Shown here piece by piece: positions 8,903-17,772 of a DNA stretch of 64,000 bases. The DNA is from Stakelama marina (GTDB taxonomy: Bacteria; Pseudomonadota; Alphaproteobacteria; Sphingomonadales; Sphingomonadaceae). The stretch covers positions 372,001 to 436,000 of the forward strand of contig NZ_JAGRQC010000004.1 in NCBI RefSeq assembly GCF_018122655.1, in the 5' to 3' direction. Both the position numbers and the translations under genes were made by a program. Under the pieces are notes generated by a model. It saw only the letters and a list, made by a program, of their open reading frames with translations, did not search any database and was not told the origin of the DNA. Numbering within the stretch: the first letter of the stretch is position 1; each line of letters starts with the position of its first letter.

Positions 8903-9447
8903 TCGTGGACGGCGCCGCCAACGAGGATATCAGGCGGCGCATCCGCACCATCCCCGACTTTCCCAAGCCAGGGATACAGTTTCGCGACATCACGACATTG
9001 CTGCTCGATCCCGAGGGCCTTTCGCTCTCCGTCGAGCGTATGCTCGAACAGGTCGAGGGCGAGATCGACCTGGTCGCCGGCATAGAGGCGCGCGGATTCG
9101 TCTTCGCACCGGCAATTGCACTGGCGCTGGGCGCGGGCGTGCTGCTGATCCGCAAGGACGGCAAGCTGCCCGGCGCGACGATCGCCGAGGATTATGCCCT
9201 CGAATATGGGTCGGACCGGATCACCATTCATGCCGATGCATGCGCACCCGGCGCGAAGGTTCTGCTCGTCGATGACCTGATCGCAACCGGCGGCACCGCG
9301 CGGGCGGCGGTGCGGCTGTTGCGCAAGGCCGGGGCGACGGTCGAACAGGCGGCATTCGTGATCGACCTGCCCGATCTCGGCGGCGCCGAGGCGCTGCGCA
9401 GTGACGGTATCCGCGTCAGCGCGCTGGTCGCTTTCGACGGCGATTGA
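8899..9447 (+). CDS. apt: adenine phosphoribosyltransferase
   Basis: Salvages adenine with PRPP to AMP. Seen: IRTIPDFPKPGIQFRDITTLL at the N-terminus, GIEARGFVFAPAIALALG, IRKDGKLPGATI, and the PRPP-binding box VLLVDDLIATGGTARAAVRLL. 182 aa is normal. The start is either TTG 8899 (TTGA overlap with petC) or GTG 8905; coupling to petC favours 8899. Adenine salvage is not functionally tied to the bc1 complex, so the linkage is probably only an operon arrangement. Confidence 0.95.
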   Translation: MIVDGAANEDIRRRIRTIPDFPKPGIQFRDITTLLLDPEGLSLSVERMLEQVEGEIDLVAGIEARGFVFAPAIALALGAGVLLIRKDGKLPGATIAEDYALEYGSDRITIHADACAPGAKVLLVDDLIATGGTARAAVRLLRKAGATVEQAAFVIDLPDLGGAEALRSDGIRVSALVAFDGD

Positions 9448-9564
9448 GTGCTGCGGGAACAGCCCGTCAAATAACTGCGTTTACATGGTATAAACGATAA
9501 TCGACTCGGTCGCGCAGGTGCGCGGACGCCACCGGATGTCGGTTCGTTTCGGGAGACGAAACCC

Positions 9565-10128
9565 ATGTTCGCAAAGCGTTTGACTACCGCCGGTCTGGTT
9601 CTCGCCGCCGGCCTGGGCCTTGCTGCCTGTACCGATGGTTACGGCTATAGCGGCGTTTCGGTCGGCTATGGATCGGGCGGTTATTACGACGGCTATTACG
9701 ACCCCTATAACAGCGGCTATTATGACGGCGGCTATTACGGGAACGGCTATTACGACAGCTATGGTGCGCCCTATTGGGGCTGGTACAACGGCTATTATTA
9801 CCCCGGCACCGGCTATTATGTTTATGACCGCTACCGCCGGCCCTATCGCTGGAACCAGACGCAGCAGCGCTATTGGCAGCAGCGCCGCGACCATTGGCGG
9901 GGGGACCGGCGAGACAATAACTGGCGCGGCTTCGACCGCCGCCGCGACGGCGATGGAGACCGCCGTGAATGGCGCGGTCGCGAACGGCCCGATCGCGGCG
10001 AATGGAGAGATCATGACCGCGACGGCGATCGTCGATCGAGCAGCCGAACCTATCAGCGGCGCAACGCGGCCGGAGAATTTCGCGCGCGGCGCGAGGCCCG
10101 CGAACGCGACGGCGGCGACCGGCCCTAA
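9565..10128 (+). CDS. Tyr/Gly-rich lipoprotein with Arg/Asp-rich tail
   Basis: N-terminal MFAKRLTTAGLVLAAG then lipobox GLAAC, so lipidation at Cys22 is expected. The next 65 residues are almost entirely Gly, Tyr, Asp and Asn in GYYDGYY-type repeats. The second half is an Arg/Asp/Gln-rich highly charged tail. Similar low-complexity surface lipoproteins occur in many alphaproteobacteria with no assigned role. The stop overlaps the 3' end of the convergent MaoC-like gene by 4 bp. GC and codon use fit the core genome. Confidence 0.75.
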   Translation: MFAKRLTTAGLVLAAGLGLAACTDGYGYSGVSVGYGSGGYYDGYYDPYNSGYYDGGYYGNGYYDSYGAPYWGWYNGYYYPGTGYYVYDRYRRPYRWNQTQQRYWQQRRDHWRGDRRDNNWRGFDRRRDGDGDRREWRGRERPDRGEWRDHDRDGDRRSSSRTYQRRNAAGEFRARREARERDGGDRP

Positions 10129-10568
10129 GGCCGGCGGCGGATGAGGCCAGTGGAGACGAAGGTCATCACCGGCACATCGTCCTGGTTGAAGACGGTGGTG
10201 CGACTGCGAAAGCTGCCCATTTCCGGGCGGCTTTTCGATGCACGCTTGTCGAGCACCTCGCTTTCGCAACGCAGCGTGTCGCCGGGATAGACGGGTTTCA
10301 GCCAGCGCAATTCGTCGAGGCCGGGCGATCCGAGCCCGGCCTGCTGCTTCGTCTTCATATTTTCGACCAGCATCGCCATCGTCATCGCACAGGTGTGCCA
10401 GCCGCTCGCCGACAGGCGCCCGAAATGCGTTTCGGCGGCTGCCTCGTCGGACAGGTGAAAGGGCTGCGGGTCGTATTTGCGCGCGAAGTCGACGACCTCT
10501 TCGCGGGTCACGGCATAGCTGCCGAAACGGTCTTTGGCGCCCACCTCTATATCTTCGAAATACTGCAT
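10125..10568 (-). CDS. MaoC-like hotdog dehydratase
   Basis: 147 aa single hotdog domain of the (R)-specific enoyl-CoA hydratase type. Seen: the hydratase motif KYDPQPFHLSDEAAAET with its Asp/His pair, ASGWHTCAMTM, and DELRWLKPVYPGDTL. Such proteins hydrate short-chain enoyl-CoA esters; the exact substrate cannot be told. The start ATG abuts the stop of the phosphodiesterase gene upstream (shared base 10568), so the two are co-transcribed. Confidence 0.9.
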   Translation of the reverse strand: MQYFEDIEVGAKDRFGSYAVTREEVVDFARKYDPQPFHLSDEAAAETHFGRLSASGWHTCAMTMAMLVENMKTKQQAGLGSPGLDELRWLKPVYPGDTLRCESEVLDKRASKSRPEMGSFRSRTTVFNQDDVPVMTFVSTGLIRRRP

Positions 10569-11866
10569 CAGTCGTTCGCCGCCCGGGGTTTGAGGACCGC
10601 CTTGAACGGCGCATCGCTGCCGTCGTCATGCGGGTTGCGCGGCAGGCCGATCAGGTCGCGCAACAACGGTTCGACATCGACATTATCGAACGACGGCAGC
10701 GTGACGCCCCGGGCAAAGCGCGGGCCATGGGCGATGAACAGCGCGGCCATGTCGGGCGCCTTGTTGTCATAGCCGTGATTGCCGCCGTCATGGCCGGCCA
10801 TCGTGCTGTCGGGGGTGATCGTCCAGCCATCATCGGCAAGGCAGAAGATCGGCGGGATGCGGCGGTTGGTGCCGTAATGAAACCGCGCCGGAATCTCTCC
10901 CTTGCGCCAGCAGGTCATATGATCGTGCTTGCCGAGCAGCGCCTTTTCGACCTCGGCCTTGTGCCCTTCGGTCGGCCACAGGCTGGCATAGCTGCCGCTT
11001 TCGACGACGCGGTATTCCGCAGCCGGAACGAAGCGGTCGAGCGGAATGACGCGGTCCTTGGAGATCGCCGCCATGCCGTGATCGGCGACGATGACGAGAT
11101 TGGCCGGCTGGTCGAGCCGCTTCAGCCCCTCGACAAGCATGCCGATATCGGCATCGACACCGGCGACAGCCTTCGTCGTTCGTGGATCGTTCGGCCCGTA
11201 CATGTGACCGGCGGTGTCGACCGTATCGAAATAAAGCGTCACGAATTTGGGCCGCGTCGCAGCGGGACGGCGCAGCCAGTCGAGCACCGCATTGACGCGC
11301 TGCGTGCCGTTGATCGCCTGGTTGAACTGCTGCCAGTCCTCGGGCCGCGTGCCGCCGGTGATGTCGTGCGGCCATTTGGCGTCCATCGTGCCGCCCCAGG
11401 CGACGTTCGATCCGGGCCAGAACATCGTCGCGGTGCGGATGCCTGCCTTTTCGGCGGCGACCCAGACCGGCTCGGCCGCGTTCCACCAGAACGGATCGTC
11501 GGTCGCCATGGTGAAGGTTTCACCCGGGCGTTCCGGATCTTCCATCTTGTTGGCGGTGATGCCGTGATGGTCGGGATATTCGCCGGTGACGAGCGTCCAG
11601 TGATTGGGGAAGGTCTTGGACGGGAAGGACGGGCGCATCGCCGAAAAGACGCCCGTCTGCTTGAGGTGCGACAGGTTGGGCGTCACGCCGCGGTCGAGAT
11701 AATCGGGGCGGAACGCGTCGATCGACACGAGGATCGTGACCGGCTGTTTCGCCTCGACCGCTGCGCTTTGCGCCGCTGGCTGGGGTGGTGCGGCGGCGGG
11801 CTGGGTAACGCAGGCGGGAAGGAGGGTGGCGGCCGCGAGCGCGGCGAGGAATCGGAAAGGTCGCAT
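10568..11866 (-). CDS. NPP-type nucleotide pyrophosphatase/phosphodiesterase lipoprotein
   Basis: 432 aa, alkaline-phosphatase superfamily. Lipobox LLPAC near residue 19 indicates a membrane-anchored periplasmic enzyme. Seen: VSIDAFRPDYLD (first metal Asp), SFPSKTFPNHWTLVTGEYPDHHG (nucleophile Thr in SKT and the NH/GxYP pattern of ecto-nucleotide pyrophosphatases), YFDTVDTAGHMYGPN, LVIVADHGM and GGNHGYDN, which supply the remaining metal ligands. It probably hydrolyses phosphodiester or pyrophosphate bonds of extracellular nucleotides or lipids. First gene of a two-gene unit with the MaoC-like gene. Confidence 0.93.
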   Translation of the reverse strand: MRPFRFLAALAAATLLPACVTQPAAAPPQPAAQSAAVEAKQPVTILVSIDAFRPDYLDRGVTPNLSHLKQTGVFSAMRPSFPSKTFPNHWTLVTGEYPDHHGITANKMEDPERPGETFTMATDDPFWWNAAEPVWVAAEKAGIRTATMFWPGSNVAWGGTMDAKWPHDITGGTRPEDWQQFNQAINGTQRVNAVLDWLRRPAATRPKFVTLYFDTVDTAGHMYGPNDPRTTKAVAGVDADIGMLVEGLKRLDQPANLVIVADHGMAAISKDRVIPLDRFVPAAEYRVVESGSYASLWPTEGHKAEVEKALLGKHDHMTCWRKGEIPARFHYGTNRRIPPIFCLADDGWTITPDSTMAGHDGGNHGYDNKAPDMAALFIAHGPRFARGVTLPSFDNVDVEPLLRDLIGLPRNPHDDGSDAPFKAVLKPRAAND

Positions 11867-11946
11867 GGCGGCGCTTCTGCCACGATCATGTGACAGGCGG
11901 AAGCGCCGCCCGGTAATTTCGACAATGCGCCCGGGTGATACCCGGA

Positions 11947-14133
11947 TCAGGCGACGCGCGGCATCTGTTCGACGAACTTGTCGAGCGTGATCGGATATTC
12001 GCGCACGCGAACGCCGGTGGCGTTGTAGATCGCGTTGGCGATCGCCGCACCGACGCCGCAGATGCCGAGCTCACCGACGCCCTTCGCCTTCATCGGAGAG
12101 GAGGTGGGGTCCTCTTCCTCAAGGAAGATCACCTCCTGATGCGGAATGTCCGCATGGACGGGCACATGATATTCGGCGAGGTCATGGTTGACGAAATAGC
12201 CGAAGCGCTTGTCGACCACGAGTTCTTCCATCAGCGCCGCGCCAGCGCCCATCGTCATCGCGCCGATCACCTGGCTGCGTGCCGATTTGGGGTTGAGGAT
12301 ACGCCCCGCCGCGCAGGCCGCGAGCATCCGGCGAATACGCATCTCGCCGGTATAGGCATCGACCGCGACCTCGACGAAATGACCGCCGAAGGTCGCCTGC
12401 ACATATTTGCGCGACAGATCGCCAAATTCGATCCTGTCTTCGGCCGACAGCCCCGCCGCATCGGTGAGGGGGGCCGATTTGCCGCCCGCGCTGACGGTTC
12501 CGTTTTCGAACACCGCGCTCTTTGGATCGAGCCCCAGCTTCGCCGCGACCTTTTCGCGCAGCGCCATGCACGCGGCATAAACACCCGCCGTCGAGCTGTT
12601 GGCACCCCATTGCCCGCCCGAGCCCGAGGAGACGGGAAAGCTCGAATCGCCGAGCTTCACCACGACCTTGTCGAGTGGAACGCCCATCATCTCTGCCGCG
12701 GTCTGGCCGATGATGGTGTAGCTGCCGGTGCCGATATCGGTCATGTCGGTGGCGACGGTCACGACGCCGTTCCTGTCGATATCGACGCGCGCGGCGGAGT
12801 TCATTACCGGCGCGCCGCGATAGGCGGAGGCCATGCCCATGCCCACCAGCCAGCGGCCGTCGCGCACGCTCGCAGGCTTGGGATTACGCTTGTTCCAGCC
12901 GAACGCTTCTGCACCTTTACGCAGGCATCCGACCAGATTGCGCTGCGAAAAGGGACGATTCGGATTTTCGGGATCGACCTGTGTGTCGTTGACGATGCGA
13001 ACCTCGACCGGGTCCATACCGAGCTTTTCGGCAAATTCGTCCATCGCCATTTCGAGCGCCATCAGCCCCGGCGCCTCGCCCGGCGCGCGCATGGCGTTGC
13101 CCTCCGGCAGGTCGAGCACCGCGAGCCGAAGCGCGGTCATGCGGTTGGCGCCGGCGTAGAGCTTCTTCGTCTGGTTGGTGGCGCCTTCGGGGCCGCCTCC
13201 GGGCAGGTCGCCCGACCAGCTTTCATGGCCGATCGCGGTGATTTTGCCGTCCTTGTCCGATCCGATGCGGATGCGCTGGATCGTCGCCGGGCGGTGGGTG
13301 GTGTTGTTGAAGACCATCGGCCGCGTCAACGTTACGCGGACGGGGCGGCCCGTTACGCGCGCACCGACCGCCGCAAGCATCGCGTCGGCGCGAACCCACA
13401 GCTTCGATCCAAAGCCGCCGCCGAGAAACGGCGACATGACATGGACATTTTCCTTGGGGATCAGCAGCAGATCGCTCATCGCGTCAACCGCCCAGTTTAT
13501 CATCTGGTTCGATGTCCACAGCGTCAGCTTGTCGCCGTCCCAGGCGGCGATGCTGGCATGCGGTTCCATCATCGCATGGCTCTGGTCGGGCGTCGTATAT
13601 TGCTGGTCGAGGTGGATCGGCGCGCTAGCAAAGGCCGATGCGAAATCGCCGACCGCGCTGTCGGCGCCGTCCCCCGCCTTGGTTGCCGATGCCTTTTGCG
13701 CGGCAAGATCGAACTGTCCGTCGGCGCGCTTGTACTGGACGCGGATCAGCTTTGCCGCCGCGCGCGCTTCTTCGAAACTGTCGGCAACGACGATTGCGAC
13801 CGCCTGGTCGTAATGTTCGACCTTCGGCCCGGCGAGCAGCCGCGCGGTATGCCAGTGCGAGGTGCCGAGCTTACCGGCATTTTCCCATGTCACGACGCCG
13901 ACCACGCCGGGCGACGCCTTGGCATCGGCGGTGTCGATCGACGCGATCTGACCCTTGGCGATGGTCGATCCGACGATATAGCCATAGGCCTGGTTCGCCA
14001 CGACATCGTGGCGTTCATACGCATAAGGCGCGGTGCCGGTGGTTTTCAGCGGGCCGTCGATGCGGTCGGTGGCCTTGCCGATGACCATCTTGCGGTCGAT
14101 GGGGTTTGTGCCTGCGGGCTTGTCGAACTTCAT
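11947..14133 (-). CDS. paoC: aldehyde oxidoreductase molybdenum-binding subunit
   Basis: 728 aa catalytic subunit of the xanthine-dehydrogenase family, binding molybdopterin cytosine dinucleotide. Seen: SPFLGGGFGSKLW, NAMRAPGEAPGLMALEMAMDE (active-site Arg loop), GSGSYT-type region DIGTGSYTIIGQ, SSGSGGQWGANSST and KGVGELGICGVGAAIANAI with the catalytic Glu. With the FAD and [2Fe-2S] subunits next to it and a Tat signal on the latter, the set matches periplasmic PaoABC, which oxidises aldehydes to acids. The exact substrate is unknown. No PaoD-type maturation gene is seen nearby. Confidence 0.93.
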   Translation of the reverse strand: MKFDKPAGTNPIDRKMVIGKATDRIDGPLKTTGTAPYAYERHDVVANQAYGYIVGSTIAKGQIASIDTADAKASPGVVGVVTWENAGKLGTSHWHTARLLAGPKVEHYDQAVAIVVADSFEEARAAAKLIRVQYKRADGQFDLAAQKASATKAGDGADSAVGDFASAFASAPIHLDQQYTTPDQSHAMMEPHASIAAWDGDKLTLWTSNQMINWAVDAMSDLLLIPKENVHVMSPFLGGGFGSKLWVRADAMLAAVGARVTGRPVRVTLTRPMVFNNTTHRPATIQRIRIGSDKDGKITAIGHESWSGDLPGGGPEGATNQTKKLYAGANRMTALRLAVLDLPEGNAMRAPGEAPGLMALEMAMDEFAEKLGMDPVEVRIVNDTQVDPENPNRPFSQRNLVGCLRKGAEAFGWNKRNPKPASVRDGRWLVGMGMASAYRGAPVMNSAARVDIDRNGVVTVATDMTDIGTGSYTIIGQTAAEMMGVPLDKVVVKLGDSSFPVSSGSGGQWGANSSTAGVYAACMALREKVAAKLGLDPKSAVFENGTVSAGGKSAPLTDAAGLSAEDRIEFGDLSRKYVQATFGGHFVEVAVDAYTGEMRIRRMLAACAAGRILNPKSARSQVIGAMTMGAGAALMEELVVDKRFGYFVNHDLAEYHVPVHADIPHQEVIFLEEEDPTSSPMKAKGVGELGICGVGAAIANAIYNATGVRVREYPITLDKFVEQMPRVA

Positions 14134-14136
14134 GGC

Positions 14137-15087
14137 TCAGGCCCTCGCTTCCGTAAGGATTCCGCCCAGCGTGCGCTCGACGAGCGGCAGCTTGAACGCG
14201 TTTTGTGGTGTCGTTTTCGCGCCGGCGAGCGCGATGTCGGTAACCGCCTTGGCGCCGTCTCCGATCTTCGCCTCGGCCGCTTCGACGCGCCATGGCTTGT
14301 GCGCCAGCCCGCCAAAGGCCAGCCGCCCGGTGCCGTCGTCGCGGACCACCGCCGCGACCGAGATCAGCGCGAAGGCATAGGACGCACGGTCGCGAACCTT
14401 GTGATAGACATGCTTGCCGCCGATCGGCCTGGGCAGCGTGACCGCCGTAATGCATTCGCCGGGCTGGAGGTTGGTTTCGATCTGCGGCGTATCGCCGGGC
14501 AGGCGGTGGAAATCGGCGATCGGGATCGCGCGGGTCTTGCCGTCGGGCTTCACCGTTTCGACCGTCGCATCGAGCGCGCGCATCGCCACCGCCATATCGC
14601 TGGGATGCGTGGCGATGCATTTGTCGCTGACGCCCATGATCGCGAGGTTGCGATTGAACCCGCCGATCGCCGCGCAGCCGCTGCCGGGCTTGCGCTTGTT
14701 GCAGGGCATGGCCGGGTCATAGAAATAGGGGCAGCGCGTCCGTTGCAACAGGTTGCCGGCGGTCGTCGCCTTGTTGCGAAGCTGGCCCGATGCGCCCGCA
14801 AGCAGCGCGCGGCTGAGTACGCCGTAATCGCGCCGCACGCGGTTGTCGGCGGCAAGATCGGTGTTGCGCACCAGCGCGCCGATGCGCAGCCCGCCATCAT
14901 CGGTAGGCGTGATCTTGTCGAGGCCAAGATCGTTCACGTCGACGAGATGCGTCGGCGTTTCGATCTCCAGCTTCATCAGATCGAGCAGGTTGGTGCCGCC
15001 GGCGATGAATTTCGCGCCCGGCGTGCGCGCGACCGCAGCCGCCGCTTCGGCCGGCGAGGTCGCGCGTTCGAACGAAAACGCCCTCAT
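14137..15087 (-). CDS. paoB: aldehyde oxidoreductase FAD-binding subunit
   Basis: 316 aa from ATG 15087, which overlaps the iron-sulfur subunit stop (ATGA); the frame continues upstream but only within the partner gene. FAD-binding PCMH fold: [20 protein letters not shown] and NPPIAAS-like segment. The insert [27 protein letters not shown] region has the spaced cysteines that bind an extra [4Fe-4S] cluster in PaoB-type subunits. A 3-bp gap precedes the molybdenum subunit gene. Electrons pass from Mo through [2Fe-2S] to FAD. Confidence 0.92.
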   Translation of the reverse strand: MRAFSFERATSPAEAAAAVARTPGAKFIAGGTNLLDLMKLEIETPTHLVDVNDLGLDKITPTDDGGLRIGALVRNTDLAADNRVRRDYGVLSRALLAGASGQLRNKATTAGNLLQRTRCPYFYDPAMPCNKRKPGSGCAAIGGFNRNLAIMGVSDKCIATHPSDMAVAMRALDATVETVKPDGKTRAIPIADFHRLPGDTPQIETNLQPGECITAVTLPRPIGGKHVYHKVRDRASYAFALISVAAVVRDDGTGRLAFGGLAHKPWRVEAAEAKIGDGAKAVTDIALAGAKTTPQNAFKLPLVERTLGGILTEARA

Positions 15088-15719
15088 GCCCGTTCTCCCG
15101 CAACGTCGAGCATTGCTTCCATGATGTTCGAATAGGCGCCGCAACGGCAGATATTGCCGCTCATCCGTTCGCGCAGTTCATCGACGGAGAAGGGGGGCGT
15201 GCCCTCCAGATCGGCAGTGACATGGCTGGGGATGCCGTCGCGCATTTCCTGAAGCGTCGACACCGCCGAGCAGATCTGCCCCGGCGTGCAATATCCGCAT
15301 TGATAGCCGTCATGCCTGATGAAGGCCGATTGCATCGGGTGGAGCTTGTCGGGTTTGCCGAGCCCCTCGATCGTCGTCACCTCCGCCTCCGGGTGCATCA
15401 CGGCAAGGCTGAGGCACGAATTGATTCGGCGGCCATCGACGATGACGGTGCACGCGCCGCACTGGCCATGGTCGCAGCCCTTCTTGGTGCCGGTAAGTTC
15501 AAGGTGCTCGCGCAGCGCGTCGAGCAGCGTCGTGCGCGTGTCGAGGTCGAGCGTGCGCTTTTCGCCGTTGACGGTCATCGTCACCTTCATGCGGTTCGGC
15601 TGATCGGCGGGTTGCGGTTTCGCCTGGGCCGATATCGGCACGCTGGTCGCCGCGGCGGTTGCGAAACCGCTGGCCAGCATTTCGCGCCGGTTGATACCGA
15701 TCGGATTGTCGTCGTTCAT
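15084..15719 (-). CDS. paoA: aldehyde oxidoreductase [2Fe-2S] subunit with Tat signal
   Basis: 211 aa from ATG 15719 ([15 protein letters not shown]). [17 protein letters not shown] is a Tat signal, so the folded heterotrimer is exported. Two [2Fe-2S] domains: plant-ferredoxin-like [16 protein letters not shown] with the distal Cys in INSCLSL, and the helical domain [12 protein letters not shown] plus [12 protein letters not shown]. It is the first gene of the three-subunit operon, divergent from the isomerase-like gene at 15924. Confidence 0.94.
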   Translation of the reverse strand: MNDDNPIGINRREMLASGFATAAATSVPISAQAKPQPADQPNRMKVTMTVNGEKRTLDLDTRTTLLDALREHLELTGTKKGCDHGQCGACTVIVDGRRINSCLSLAVMHPEAEVTTIEGLGKPDKLHPMQSAFIRHDGYQCGYCTPGQICSAVSTLQEMRDGIPSHVTADLEGTPPFSVDELRERMSGNICRCGAYSNIMEAMLDVAGERA

Positions 15720-15923
15720 GGTCCGGTCCCCTGGTTGGAGAGACGGCGCGTCACAGCCTGTAAGACCGTCCATCGCCCCATTGTTCGGGCGATCAGGCGC
15801 CGCCCGGATAAATCTCTTCCCTGATTTCCGGCAGAACATAGCATGGCCCCGCGCAAAATCGCTCCCCGTTCGGACGAGTTTTTTCGATTGACGCCATCGA
15901 CTGCGACTGCCGACACTCGGCCC

Positions 15924-16832
15924 ATGATTTCAAGGCGAACACTGATCGAGGCATTCGCGGCCGGAGCTTCGCTTGCCGCCGCGCCCGCACTTGCCGCCGA
16001 CAACGATTCCTATCCCTGGCCGCTGGGCGTGCAGCTATGGTCGGTAAAGCCGGAGATGGACGCCGATTTCGACGGCACGCTCCGCGCGCTCGGGCGGCTC
16101 GGCTTTCGCGAGGTCGAGACGGCGGGGCTGCATGGACGCAGCGCGAACGCGTTTCGCGAATCGCTCGACCGGGCGGGGTTGCGGGCGGTCAGCGCCCATG
16201 TCGCGATGGGCGATCTTCGCGCCGACCCGGCGGGCCGCATCGCCGATGCGAAAGCGCTCGGCGCCAAATGGCTGGTCGTATCCTCGCCGCAGCCAGACCG
16301 ACCGTTGCCGCAAGGCCGCGACTGGATCGACGCGATGCACGAGGCGATGACGCCGACGGCGTGGGCGGAAAATGCCGCCGATCTGACCCGCTTCGGCGCG
16401 GCGGCGAAGCGCGCGGGGCTGATGCTCGCCTATCACAACCATCCGTTCGACCTTGCGCGCTATGACGGCAAGCGCGGGCTCGACATGCTGATAGCGGCGA
16501 CCGATCCGGAACTGGTGAAGCTGGAACTCGACATCGCCTGGGCGGTCGCGGGCGGCGCAGATCCGGTCGATATGCTCAATCGGCACGGCGACCGTATCCG
16601 GCTGATTCACGTGAAGGGGCTGCACAGCCGTCCTGAAGCGGGGAGCTATGGCAGCGACTTTTCGACCGGTGTCGTGGGGAGCGACGACGTGATCGACTGG
16701 CCAAGGGTGCTGCGCGCGGCGAAGCGCGCCGGGGTCATGCATGGCTTTGTCGAGCAGGAGCCGCCGCACGTCCAGCCGATCCTGCAATCGCTCGCCGCAT
16801 GCCGCGATTATCTGCGCGCGCTGACGCTCTGA
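15924..16832 (+). CDS. sugar phosphate isomerase/epimerase-like TIM barrel, exported
   Basis: 302 aa from ATG 15924. MISRRTLIEAFAAGASLAAAPALAA is a Tat-like signal (SRRTL). The rest is a xylose-isomerase-like (AP endonuclease 2) barrel: LGVQLWSVKPEM, GFREVETAGLHGRS, LAYHNHPFDL, VKLELDIAWAVAGGADP and IRLIHVKGLHSR, with the metal-binding Glu, His and Asp positions kept. Exported members of this family are often annotated as 3-keto-sugar or inosose-like enzymes; the substrate is not known here. It is the last core gene before the island. Confidence 0.9.
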   Translation: MISRRTLIEAFAAGASLAAAPALAADNDSYPWPLGVQLWSVKPEMDADFDGTLRALGRLGFREVETAGLHGRSANAFRESLDRAGLRAVSAHVAMGDLRADPAGRIADAKALGAKWLVVSSPQPDRPLPQGRDWIDAMHEAMTPTAWAENAADLTRFGAAAKRAGLMLAYHNHPFDLARYDGKRGLDMLIAATDPELVKLELDIAWAVAGGADPVDMLNRHGDRIRLIHVKGLHSRPEAGSYGSDFSTGVVGSDDVIDWPRVLRAAKRAGVMHGFVEQEPPHVQPILQSLAACRDYLRALTL

Positions 16833-16882
16833 CCCCCGATTCGCGGGGCGTCGCGGAAATTGGCGGCGATATGCTGGGGGAA

Positions 16883-16907
16883 ATCCTTGGTCGGGACGAC
16901 TGGATTC
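16883..16907 (-). repeat. left attachment repeat (3' end of tRNA-Pro copy)
   Basis: Identical to 61463-61487. It contains the complement of CCA, the 3' acceptor strand and part of the T arm of tRNA-Pro but no full tRNA, as expected for the displaced att copy. Confidence 0.92.
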
Positions 16908-17484
16908 CCGACCGAGAGATTGCGCTCATCCGAAATCTGGTAAGCTACGGCAGATTTCCATCGTTTTTGGTCGTTCGACTAATCTGTGAATCAGCGCAGG
17001 TGCACAGTCAAGTGCACAATTGCCGCGAGCACTCGGCGGACTTAAAACATTGGGGAAGAGCAGTGCGCTGTCCGTTCATGATCGCTTTTGATTCCGCCCG
17101 AGCCGGGACGAGGTTGGTGAGGATGGCAGCGGTTTTGGGACCTCAATCCTTTCCTTGCGAGGGTCCGCATCGAATTTCCGACAGTGGACATCTGGCCGCG
17201 CGCCGCCCAGCGGCAGCAATGTTCGACGATCCGGAACGGCAGGTATTGGGGCGTAGCTTGCGGATAGCTGCCGTTCGATGTGGCTATGTTCGATGGCAGC
17301 TACGCGCCCTCACCTCGGTCGTTCGGGTCAAGTCGGCGCGCCCCTGAAAGCTGCCATCGGTTCACACGCTTGGCGTCGTGGCTGTGAACGACTGTCGTTT
17401 GGATTAATTGGCCGTTTCTGTCGTGACATACCGCTTGGCTGGTCTCGTCAGGAGCCGCCCATTGGCGTTACCCTCATTGCTGCA
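16908..17484. other. gene-free left end of the island
   Basis: No convincing gene. Two GTGCAC hexamers 12 bp apart (17000 and 17012) mirror a pair near the right end. Bases 17099-17244 are a 146-bp diverged copy of 36269-36414, aligning without gaps. The rest has no recognised feature. Confidence 0.7.
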
Positions 17485-17763
17485 TCAGAACGGCTCTCTA
17501 TCCTCGTCGGATGATACCTGATCTGCCGGCCCATCATCGTCGTCATCATCTGGCTCGTCGCCATACCAGCTCGACAAATCTACCTCGAGCACGACCACAT
17601 CGTCAGCGTGCTGCGCCACCAAATCGAGCTTGGCAGAAAACGCGAAGGGAAATAACTCGGAGGCGATCTCCTCGCCAGCCCCGGTCTGCACTGCCACCGC
17701 CAAGCTTGCATCGCCTGATACATCAGCGGTCGTGCCGCTGATCCGAACCGAGTCCAGGTCCAC
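17485..17763 (-). CDS. hypothetical acidic protein, 92 aa
   Basis: GTG start 9 bp after the kinase-like gene stop, so probably co-transcribed. The N-terminal 65 residues alternate hydrophobic and polar as in a small beta-rich domain (AVAVQTGAGEEIASELFPF, VVVLEVDLSSWYGDEP). The C-terminus is strongly acidic (a run of Asp, then SSDEDREPF). No family recognised and no signal peptide seen. Confidence 0.55.
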   Translation of the reverse strand: MDLDSVRISGTTADVSGDASLAVAVQTGAGEEIASELFPFAFSAKLDLVAQHADDVVVLEVDLSSWYGDEPDDDDDDGPADQVSSDEDREPF

Positions 17764-17772
17764 CCCGACTAC

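Noticed and set aside
9620..10144. Alternative frame over the Tyr/Gly-rich lipoprotein gene
   Set aside because: It gives a Thr/Ala/Ile repeat from the same GC-rich repeat DNA and lacks a signal peptide, whereas the chosen frame has a perfect lipobox.
11935..15135. Open frame of over 1000 codons on the plus strand
   Set aside because: It is antisense to the molybdenum and FAD subunits, which have clear family motifs; GC-rich codon bias produces the long shadow frame.
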